Below, piece after piece: positions 11,127 to 19,469 of a stretch of 64,000 bases of DNA. The notes beneath the pieces are model-generated. The model worked only from the letters and a program-made list of their open reading frames with translations. It searched no databases and was not told the DNA's origin. The position numbers and the translations under genes were made by a program. The stretch is from Bidens hawaiensis (Eukaryota; Streptophyta; Magnoliopsida; Asterales; Asteraceae): NCBI GenBank assembly GCA_021521415.1, contig JAIQDT010005491.1, positions 1 to 64,000 of the forward strand. The letters are read 5' to 3'. How positions within the stretch are numbered: position 1 is the stretch's first letter; each line of letters begins with the position of its first letter.

Positions 11127-12206
11127 CTATGCTATGGTTGGCTTGGCTGTTGGCTTCATTGATGATGAATAATAGTTCTTGGCCTCCGCTTGGTCACCTA
11201 CTATCTTTACAACTCCCCAAGGAGTAGGTAGCTTGATGCATTGGTGATAAGTCGAGGCTACAGCCTTCATTCCATGGAGCCACAGCCTACCTAGAATAAC
11301 ATTGCAACAGGAAAGGTTATCTATAACACAAAATTTTTGGTATGAATTTAACCCTTCGATGTAAATTGGGAGGTTGATGTCCCCCAGTGTCTTCTTGGTT
11401 TCGCCACTGAAACCAACTAGCGTCGAAGTTCTAGGAATGATTTCTAAATTCGGGATGTTCATTTTCTTAAGGACATCATGTTGGATAATGTTTACTGAGC
11501 TGCCACCGTCTACTAGGATCCTGCGGATATAATGGTTAGAGATAAATAAAGTAATAATCAAACCGTCATGATGAGGATCTTGTATGTTCATTTTGTCTTC
11601 CTCATCAAAGAAGATTCTCTTGTCTGTTTTTAGGGTGGTTGACACTATTGGTTGATCTCCGTTATCCATCTTTATCTCTTTGGCGAGTCTTTTTGCTGCA
11701 GAGAAAGAAGTTCCACATATGTCTGAACCACCTGAAATGAAATTGACCGTCTGCACATCCATCTTGTTCCGGTGAGGATCCTGGATCCCTGAATTGAAGA
11801 AGATTCTTTGATCAGTCACTCGAGTAGTGGGAATGAGCGGTCTTCTCTTGTCGTCCAGTTCGAATTCTACTACGGGATCTTCTCTTATGGCACAAGAATC
11901 TTGAAATAATTCGTAGTCTCTGAAGACAAAGTTGATCACACGAGCATCTGGTGGTGGCGGTGTTGCTTTCTGTGGAAGGTCTTCAGGATCCTGGATCTTG
12001 GATTTCTTCCTTCCCAAGAGTTCTTTAAAGTGACCCTTGCTCAGGAGGTAACCAATTTCCATTCTTAAGCCGATGCATTCGTTTGTTGCGTGGCCAAAAT
12101 CTTCGTGGAAAGCGCACCACTTAGACTTGTCCTTGAAGCCGACAACCTTCTCATTTTTTCGGGGCCACCTTGCTTTTTCTCCCAAATCCTTCATGGCACA
12201 GATCAA
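11127..12206 (-). pseudogene. G C-terminal Gag / protease region
   Basis: 359-codon open stretch. Near its N-terminus CAFHEDFGHATNEC is a Tat-type zinc-knuckle variant (C-x2-H-x5-H-x4-C). Aspartic protease follows: ILVDGGSSVNII, then LVGFSGE and VILGRLWLHGM, the arrangement seen in Tat elements where the active site reads DGGSS. Two copies of the tetrapeptide IQDP (GIQDPHRNK, NIQDPHHDG) and KIQDPED sit where the DNA has ATCCAGGATCC-like palindromes, suggesting in-frame palindrome insertions. It is separated from RT (10897) by a stop-ridden stretch that includes a start of RT-connecting sequence. Confidence 0.82.
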
Positions 12207-12230
12207 GCCATAGTCTTCATCGTCATCTCC

Positions 12231-13549
12231 TTATTCAACTGCCCGCACGTTGTGATTATTGGGCTTGGAGTACGGCTTTGAATTGTTGTTCCTATTCCAG
12301 GATCCTTTATTTTTCTCGGGAGTTTCTTGTTTCATTTGTCCTCCAAGACAATCCTTGATCCTTTTGTCTTTTTCCAATCGGATGTATCTTAAGGCCCTGT
12401 TTCTGACTTCGTCTAATGTCCTATATGGAGTCATCACTAAATCATCATAAAAGGGGGAGCTCTTCTGAATTCCCATCTTGAATGCTTCAACAGCAGTAGT
12501 CATGTCAAGGTTTGGGATTTATAGAGCGTCCTTGCCGAATCTGGTGACGAAATCCCTAAGGGATTCATCACTAGGTTGGATAACACGGTATTAATCACTG
12601 GTTAACCTCTCAAATTTCCGTCTACAGGAAAATTGAGTGTTAAACAAGTTAACTAAGTGAGAGAAAGAAGTAATTGAAAAGGGAGGAAGACTTAGAAGCC
12701 ATTTTAGAGCGGCTCCCGTTAGTGTGGATCCAAAGCCCTTACATAGGCAAGCTTCTTTGAGTGTCTCCGGAATAGGATTGATCTCCATCCTTTCCCTATA
12801 CTGTGCTACATGTTCTTCAGGATCAGTGGTCCCGTCGTAAGTCTTCATATTCGGAGTCTGGAACCGCTTAGGGGATTTCAGCATCATAGATAGGTGGAGC
12901 GAATCTGGATACTCTGTGGCTTCCCTCAGGTATCTCAGGAATTGGTCTTATGACCCCGGGAACACTGGAAATCATATCCTTGAGCTTCTGCAGCTCCTTG
13001 GCCATAGCTTGGTTGATACATGCATCCTGCATGGAACCACGGTTAGCCTCTAAGGATAAAGGATCGTACAAGTTACCTCTTTGCTGAGTGAGGGTTGGCG
13101 TCTCGGATGAGTAGATGGGATAGGAGGAGTCTGCGATAAGAGTTGGTCATCCAGAGGCTATAGTCTGCATGGGGATTATGTCCCCTTCATGGACTTCGGA
13201 GGTTCGTTGATGTTGGACGCCCGAGGATCCTTGATTCGTAAAGAAGGATTCTTGATTCGTGATGAAGGATCCTTGAGGTTGGGTACCATAGGATCCTTGT
13301 GGAAGGATGACCGATCCTTGCCGATAATATGAGGATCCTTGATTCTGCTGACCCATGGATCCCTGTTGAAGGATAGATGATCCTGGCTGAAATACGAGGA
13401 TCCTTGAGTCTGTTGACCCATGGACTCCTATTGAAGGATAGATGATCCTTTAGAGAACTGAGCCATGGATTCTGGACTGGTGAAATCCAGCATCCTTGGC
13501 ATCAGGGGGGTGAGATCCTCTGCTGGCCTCTTGTTTTTCTTGAGATCCT
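12231..13549 (-). pseudogene. gag: G gag, main part
   Basis: Reading on the minus strand from the B insertion site: a short Lys-rich stretch (DLKKNKRPAEDLTPLMPRM), a degenerate Gln-Gly-Ser repeat region (about 13450-13150; QGSS/PQGS units with frame changes), a segment MYDPLSLEANRGSMQ...RFAPPIYDAEIP, then the retrotransposon Gag core (12887-12591) with MKTYDGTTDPEEHVAQYRERM and AALKWLLSLPPFSITSFSHL, and the C-terminal part of the core (12503-12231) ending in Asn/Lys-rich NNNSKPYSKPNNH. Stops at about 13428 and 12590 and frame changes break it. The N-terminus is at 26406-26684 beyond B. Confidence 0.82.
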
Positions 13550-13979
13550 TGTAGGTTCCTGGACGGATCGTACACGGGATGTCGCTAACAACGCAGGTGC
13601 GGAATCCCTGCGTAGGTAGATACGAGTGTAGAGTATGTAGAGATCGAACACACAAGCAATAAACCAAACACGTTATATTGATAACAAACACGTGACCCGA
13701 GGTCACTATTACAGACAATGACACGTAACACACGAAGTGAACAGCTGAAACGAAAACCCTAAACGACCCACATTAACTGTTTCGGCTGAAACAGTATATA
13801 AACATGACAACTTCGCCATAGGCGAAGTTGTCAATAACTTCGCTGATTCAACAAGTTCGCCAGAGCGAACTTGTTGACAACTTCGCGTGTTACAAATATA
13901 AACATAATCAAAACATAATTGCATTACAGACTCGATTACAAATGCTAGACTATGAACTACTGACACACATGTACCAACA
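13550..13979 (-). repeat. B 3' LTR
   Basis: 430 bp, TGTAGG...CAACA on the plus strand. Contains the same hairpins as the right LTR: GACAACTTCGCC/GGCGAAGTTGTC with a 3-nt loop, and CAACAAGTTCGC/GCGAACTTGTTG with a 4-nt loop, next to a TATATAAA stretch. Confidence 0.97.
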
Positions 13980-13980
13980 G

Positions 13981-13991
13981 ACTCCCCCTTG
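13981..13991 (-). other. B polypurine tract
   Basis: Minus strand reads AAGGGGGAGTC immediately before the LTR start TGTTGGTAC. It is the plus-strand primer for reverse transcription. Confidence 0.85.
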
Positions 13992-14180
13992 GCAGTAGCT
14001 TCATATCTTGATCTTCAAATCTTGAGTCTTGTAATCTTGCATCTCTACGCGTTGTTGGTGCATGTTTTGTGGCCGTCGCTTGGCGAATAGTTTAGAATGT
14101 TTATGTTGTATGCTGTACACCTAGGTAGTGGTTCACGCTGAAAGTGATCCATTTGAAAGAGCATTTTCAAATGGATGCTC

Positions 14181-14253
14181 ATTCGATCGAATGAGTTTCT
14201 GATTCGATCGAATGAGTCTGCCATTCGATCGAATAGGACTCATTCGATCGAAT
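14181..14253. repeat. Four perfect ATTCGATCGAAT palindromes
   Basis: At 14181-14192, 14202-14213, 14223-14234 and 14242-14253, spaced 19-21 bp start to start, three of the four flanked by CTCATT/AATGAG extensions. They lie between the ORF3 stop codon and the polypurine tract, in what should be the 3' untranslated part of ORF3 RNA. The motif differs from B's GCGAAGTT motif. Confidence 0.9.
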
Positions 14254-14292
14254 GAGTCCTGACCGAATGGCAGCGGGTATAAATACCAGCTT

Positions 14293-17200
14293 TCAGGCGT
14301 GAACAGGAAAGAGTTTGAGGATTTTTCGTGCCCGGAGCCCAGGTGCTGTCCGGATGAGGGGGGAGGCCATGCTCGACCTCCCCCTGCCATAGATCGTGAT
14401 TTCAGTGTTTAAACAAGCATGTAATCTTTCGTTTTTTATCAATGAAATCGTTTGTTTCGTGTTTGTTTCTATCCGTCTTTGGTCTTCAAACCTTCCGTCT
14501 CGAACGCGCTCGGATCGTCTCGGTCCCGGGCTGAACCAACACGCGTGCGCCCCTTCTCTAACACATACCGACACCACCCGTTGATATTTCCTAGCTTGAT
14601 CCTTCCAAGCAGGAATGTAGAAGATCTTCTTCTCGTTGAGCACTTTCAGATCAGCCTGCGATAGATTAACAAGATGCATCGGGTCGTAAACCCTAAGCAC
14701 TTCTTGTTCATCCTCATCTTCCATAACCGCCTCAGCTGTCTCACAATCCACGTACCACCATTTTAGATCTTTGAGCACGTCCTTGGGCATGAACTTCATC
14801 GGTACTTCTTTAATGCACCGGATCGGTTTGTATTTCATGACCATCCAAGGTTTTCCATCAACTCTCAGACCTCTATCCTTGTCTTCGACAAGTTTCCCCT
14901 TTTGTGGTTTCAGTAGCTCAAACTTTTTCTCTTTAACGCACTCTTTCCACACGATCTTCGCAATGATTCTAGCCATGTTGTCTTCACTTCTGTTTATCAA
15001 TCCCAATCTGGCTAAATCTTTTACTTCACATTCTGGCAGTGTGTTTAGAGATATCAACTTTCTCTGGAAGTACTGAATGCCATCGTATCTCTTGATCACG
15101 AAGAGCCGCAGCTGCTCGTCGTATAACCAGCAGATAATACCTTTCTTGGCTTCCGCGTATCCCTTAATATTGTAACTTTTTCTGAACATCTTAGGGACCG
15201 ACGGCTTCTTCGTCTTTACGAACCAGTGGGCACAACCCTCCTTCCATTTCGGTTGTTCCTCCCACTCAGCATCTTCCTCCGCGTTCTCATCACCCAACTC
15301 TGGTCTCTCAACCTCCGGAATCTCGTGTTCCACGGAGTCATCAACAATCTCCCCTTCCTCTAACACGTTTTCAACCGTAATCTGCTCTCCAATCCTCTCG
15401 ATCTCATCAACTGGCAGCACATCATCTTCAATCATAAACTCATCATCCTCCTCATCCAACTCTTTCAATGCGTCGATAACATCTTCAACATCAGCATCAT
15501 CATCAACCGCTACCACGTCGTCACCAGCTGCATTTGTAGACTCCCCCTCAGCTGTGGAAGCCCCAAGAGCCTGAGAGGTTCTTGGCAGCTCACCACCTGC
15601 ACCTTCCGGTGCATTGGGATCATCGTCATGATCTTCTCTCCGTTTCGTCCTCAACTCATCTCCCCTACAAGTCTTCTCCCCCTGAGATGCCAAGAATGCC
15701 TTGAAGGCATCTATAACTTTACCGTGTTCAACCAGGAGGGCTGCTTGTAGTTGATTGGATTCCACTAGGCTTTGAATGGTCTTTGTCTGATCAGCAACAA
15801 TCCGCTCTAGTGATGTAATCCTCTCGGAATCTGAAGTAGGCGTTGGAGTTGGCGGGACATCAGCAGCAGAAGTGACCGCAGGTGGTACACTTGGTAACCC
15901 TGCAGTAGTAGTGATGGTCGACTCAACAAATCGTGCAACTACCACCGGTGGATTAAGCGGTTGGGGTGGTAGAGACACAATTGCTGGGGCCGACGTCTCG
16001 ACAGCAGTAACCTGTGCTGTGGAAGGAATAAGAGACATACCAGACAAGGCAGGTGGAGCAAAACGTACCAGCCTCGAAGATTCTCCAGCTCCGGAACCCA
16101 TACCTGTCCGTTCTCTTCGTGAACGTCTGAGCACAATCTGCACTGCCTCCTCTTCATCAACTTCGTCCTCATCCTCGTCTACAGTTCTCGGCCTCTTTCC
16201 CGTAGTTCTCTCCCGAGACACCATAAGTCGTCTCGCTTCAGCAAACGTTTCGTCTAGATCGGAGTCAGCTACCGAAGTAACTGCTCTAGTAACATCCATA
16301 AACTGAGGACCCGAGACATCCATATCAAACAAACCATGTCCGCCAAAGGCAGCATCAAGATCAACGTCTTCAGCAGTAGACACAGCAGGAGATACCGCAG
16401 CTGGCACAGCAGCAGAGGCAACAGTAGATACAACAGGCGCAGCTGATACAGCATGTGGTGCTGCCGCCTGATGTGGTTGCGGGTCTCTGAACTCGTCCCC
16501 TCCTGCAGGAACATACTCCGGGTTGATGAGATATCCGAATAATGGAGTATGCCTGGGACGCAGCTCAGGCTTGCTACGAGTGATCGAAGTGCGGCACTGA
16601 GCAAAGATACGTTTCGTCATGCATTCGACGTATCTAATCGGGCGTCTCTGCGGTAGCGACGGAGCGACATGATTCAAAATCATCTGTAAGAAACGAGGAT
16701 ACATAGTGAATCGCTCGCGCGCCACAGCCCTTCTCTGACGATCGATCTCGTAGAATATCAGCTGACTAAAAGAATATCGGCGGTTGTAAGTCAGCGCTAT
16801 CATGGCTGACTGCATCGTCGCGCCCATCCCATCTGTTCCTGCCTTCCTGCCGGACATGCATACAATCAATACATGCATCAGGAAGCGCCATTGATCCAGC
16901 AAAAACCCTTTCCTCCTCTGCGAGTCCCCCAGCGGACCCGAATAACCCATCCTCAAATAAGCTCCATCACGGAAAGGAGCTACGAACTCCGTTGGGTCAT
17001 TTCTTGTTTCTTCACCGAACTGCAGAGCCAACCGTATATCTTCCGAGGAAAACTGTATGTCATGACCATTTACGGTTGCTCGCATCACCGGAGGCTCAGG
17101 CCTGCAATCATAGTACACTGTCTGCCAAAAGTCTTCAATGTTAGGCAGAGAAATGGGCAGTGTATTTGTGATCGCATGAAAGACTCTTGATCGCTGGAAA

Positions 17201-17331
17201 AATGTGATTATCTCCCTGTAGTCTTCTATGCCTCTTGCGTCTGGATCTAAAATGATGTACTGGTTATGGGCCGGAAAGAATTGTCGTTGATCATCACCGT
17301 CATCACCACCAGCACCTCCAACAGCAGCCAT
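14293..17331 (-). CDS. B ORF3, post-pol protein of unknown function (intact, 1012 aa)
   Basis: Start taken at ATG 17331 (MAAVGGAGGD), since a 3' splice site ends 2 nt upstream. Residues about 20-275 form a domain shared with the E1 and A copies: DFWQT, ATVNGHDIQFSSEDI, LRMGYSGPL, RKGFLLDQWRFLMH, YNRRYSFSQLIF, FTMYPRFLQM and LFGYLINPEYV. Then come a Pro/Ala/Ser/Thr-rich linker, a short coiled coil (about 505-550), an acidic stretch (about 575-690), and a C-terminal domain (about 690-930: GIICWLYDEQL, VIKRYDGIQYF, KWWYVDCETAEAV, YDPMHLVNLSQADL) also present in E1. The last 80 residues are Arg-rich and absent from E1. No signal peptide or transmembrane segment is evident, so an envelope role is unlikely. 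The domain loosely recalls plant transposon-associated N-terminal domains; this is an inference. Confidence 0.85.
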   Translation of the reverse strand: MAAVGGAGGDDGDDQRQFFPAHNQYIILDPDARGIEDYREIITFFQRSRVFHAITNTLPISLPNIEDFWQTVYYDCRPEPPVMRATVNGHDIQFSSEDIRLALQFGEETRNDPTEFVAPFRDGAYLRMGYSGPLGDSQRRKGFLLDQWRFLMHVLIVCMSGRKAGTDGMGATMQSAMIALTYNRRYSFSQLIFYEIDRQRRAVARERFTMYPRFLQMILNHVAPSLPQRRPIRYVECMTKRIFAQCRTSITRSKPELRPRHTPLFGYLINPEYVPAGGDEFRDPQPHQAAAPHAVSAAPVVSTVASAAVPAAVSPAVSTAEDVDLDAAFGGHGLFDMDVSGPQFMDVTRAVTSVADSDLDETFAEARRLMVSRERTTGKRPRTVDEDEDEVDEEEAVQIVLRRSRRERTGMGSGAGESSRLVRFAPPALSGMSLIPSTAQVTAVETSAPAIVSLPPQPLNPPVVVARFVESTITTTAGLPSVPPAVTSAADVPPTPTPTSDSERITSLERIVADQTKTIQSLVESNQLQAALLVEHGKVIDAFKAFLASQGEKTCRGDELRTKRREDHDDDPNAPEGAGGELPRTSQALGASTAEGESTNAAGDDVVAVDDDADVEDVIDALKELDEEDDEFMIEDDVLPVDEIERIGEQITVENVLEEGEIVDDSVEHEIPEVERPELGDENAEEDAEWEEQPKWKEGCAHWFVKTKKPSVPKMFRKSYNIKGYAEAKKGIICWLYDEQLRLFVIKRYDGIQYFQRKLISLNTLPECEVKDLARLGLINRSEDNMARIIAKIVWKECVKEKKFELLKPQKGKLVEDKDRGLRVDGKPWMVMKYKPIRCIKEVPMKFMPKDVLKDLKWWYVDCETAEAVMEDEDEQEVLRVYDPMHLVNLSQADLKVLNEKKIFYIPAWKDQARKYQRVVSVCVREGAHACWFSPGPRRSERVRDGRFEDQRRIETNTKQTISLIKNERLHACLNTEITIYGRGRSSMASPLIRTAPGLRARKILKLFPVHA

Positions 17332-17333
17332 AT

Positions 17334-17889
17334 CTGTACAAAACAAAACAAGTTAGACAATGTGTAAGCAACTCACAAGTTCGCAATTTACCACGAGCGA
17401 AGTTGTGATTAAACCTGTACAGGCGAACTTATAGGTGAGGCGAAGTTGGGAACAACTTAGCTTTATCTGTAAGTTCGTCTAAAAACTGTTAAGTAAATTG
17501 GTATAGGCGAAGTTGATGATAACTTCGCCTTATCACAACATCGCCTTAGGCGAACTTGAGTTCAAGGCGAAGTTACGGATAACTTCGACACAGGCGAAAT
17601 TAAGCTTCAGGCGAAGTTGCGGATAACTTCGCCTTAACCATAACTTCGCCTGAATCTGAAACGGCGACTGTTCAGATTCAATCGGCCAAGATCCGATGTT
17701 TTCGAACAAATTTGACGATCCAGGAGTAACGAACAACACATAATAATGGTGTTAAGACGTAAAGCTCGTCAATGAACACGTAATACACGGTTGAAAAACT
17801 AGGTTTTGAAGGTTCGACGACCCGAGGTCTCGAACCGGGTAAAACTATAACGAACGAGTAAGTTTGGGAACGATATTGACCACACATAC
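17334..17889 (-). other. Candidate 5' UTR intron of B ORF3
   Basis: On the minus strand the donor GACG/GTATGTGTGG is at 17889 and the acceptor TTGTTTTGTTTTGTACAG ends at 17334, leaving AT then the ATG. Within it, 17380-17650 contains about ten GCGAAGTT/AACTTCGC-type motifs, many as inverted pairs such as GCGAAGTTGCGGATAACTTCGC. Confidence 0.6.
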
Positions 17890-18024
17890 CGTCAATAAAC
17901 ACTAGAAACTGGAAACAAAGATCGAAATCGAAAAGTAAACAAGATCGCTGGATAATTTGGTTTTTGATTATTATGTTCGCCGGAATTTTGAAATATATGG
18001 TACTGTTCCAGATTTAAAAGTCCT

Positions 18025-18030
18025 TATATA
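18025..18030 (-). promoter_or_regulatory. TATA box of B ORF3
   Basis: Minus strand CCCTATATAAGGAC. A start about 30 nt downstream would give a leader exon of roughly 110 nt up to the donor at 17889. It lies about 15 bp downstream of the hairpin cluster at 18045-18112, mirroring the LTR, where a hairpin lies 6 bp before the TATA box. Confidence 0.6.
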
Positions 18031-18044
18031 GGGCAGATTCTGTT

Positions 18045-18112
18045 CAGGCGAAGTTACGCTTAACTTCGCCTAGGCGAAGTTAAGCACAACTTCGCCGAAT
18101 TCAACAACTTCG
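18045..18112 (-). promoter_or_regulatory. B motif cluster upstream of the ORF3 TATA box
   Basis: Five GCGAAGTT/AACTTCGC cores in 68 bp: two adjacent hairpins (AGGCGAAGTTA...TAACTTCGCCT, then AGGCGAAGTTAAG...CAACTTCGCC) plus one further half-site. The same core is in both LTRs and in the leader. Confidence 0.8.
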
Positions 18113-18686
18113 CCCGTAATTTCAAAATCAACTCTTTAAGTTTGAAGAAACTAGCACTTAACATTAGAAGCTTCCAAAAAGAGTTAAACAAATATGATCA
18201 TGTCCAAGTAACCAGTTATACAATAATACAACTACAAAAATAGAAAAACTTATAAAAATTTAACGAAATAAGGGATCAAATTTCAGTCTAGTCAGGGACC
18301 ACTACGTTTTTAGAAAATATCCTAACAGGAATCATACTAACTACGTGACTGTCACTTGGATCCGTGTTTAGCTGTATTATGACATAGAGAAACAGGTTGT
18401 AAGCATGTAAATAACTTAAATGGTTTTCATCGTTTCTGTGATACGGATTAAGGTTCAGTTAAGCTCACAATTTTAAGTGGGCAACAACTCAGAGATAATG
18501 ATGTCTTCTATCTATTCTCAAAGCGTATTTGGCTATACCCAAGTCACCCCGAATTGACTTCGACCCATAGTGTCTGATTAACTTGTATATACTCGTTGTC
18601 TGCTTCCCGTTCTCTTCTTACTCCAGAATTGAGAAGTCTTGATTGTTACTATGTCTCATAAGTACTAAAAAAATATACATGTATAA

Positions 18687-18717
<31 letters not shown>

Positions 18718-19469
18718 CAAACATTCTTATTGACTTCGGAGTACTAAACCACTGCAAGTCCCGAATCTGGATCACTGCAGTGTCTTGAAATGCTTTCTTC
18801 ACGGGAATCAGAACACTCACGGGCTCGTGTATGACTGGGTAGTTGCTTTTCTGCCTATCCTTCGAAAAGATATGTATGAAGACATACAAAACTCTTAAAG
18901 AGTTTCCACGTAAATTCGAGTAGTTTAAGTTAGTATCACATACACTTTTACGCACCATAAAAATTACCATGACATACAATGACTGTTCTAAAGCCTTTTA
19001 AGCCTAATAACTTCACTAGTTAAGCAGACACAATCAGTATATATATCATTTTCCAAGGTTGGATCAATTTTCTGTTAAACACAGCAAAGAACTTCTTACG
19101 AAGTATTAGACTTGAAAAGTAATTTCATTTCCCAATAAAATTTTGATTTCAATCGCCCCGATCACGTCAAAGTCTTCAGGTAAACGGCAATCCTGAAGAT
19201 CCAATGGATCAACTGGACCGACCACATACAAGTATGTGTCCTTCTTACTAAGAATGACCGACTAATTTTCAGCAACTGAAGAACACACGTCATAACTGCC
19301 CCAGTCACTTTCAGTCTTCCGGTTAATGGCTAACCTCATTCTCTAAGTCGAAACGAGGACCAAAACATATCCGAGGATATGTCCATCAAACTGAGGTAAC
19401 CGACTAATTTTAAGCAATAATGACACAATTTTTTTTTTTTTTTTTTTTTAAATAAACACAAAGGCATGG
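18113..19469. other. B pol-ORF3 spacer
   Basis: 1.36 kb without a gene. On the plus strand there are two long T runs, about 18689-18713 and 19430-19450. No GCGAAGTT core is seen here. The stretch 19140-19400 contains several short segments ending in CTGAAGTT-like words but no recognizable structure. Confidence 0.6.

Noticed and set aside
14293..17331. ORF3 as a retroviral-type envelope gene
   Set aside because: Position fits, but I see no signal peptide, hydrophobic fusion segment or transmembrane helix; it is acidic, Pro-rich and probably nuclear or cytosolic.
18680..18715. Poly(T) run taken as the tail of an inverted LINE or SINE
   Set aside because: No target duplication or LINE/SINE body next to it, and it lies within the young element B; simple slippage is more likely.
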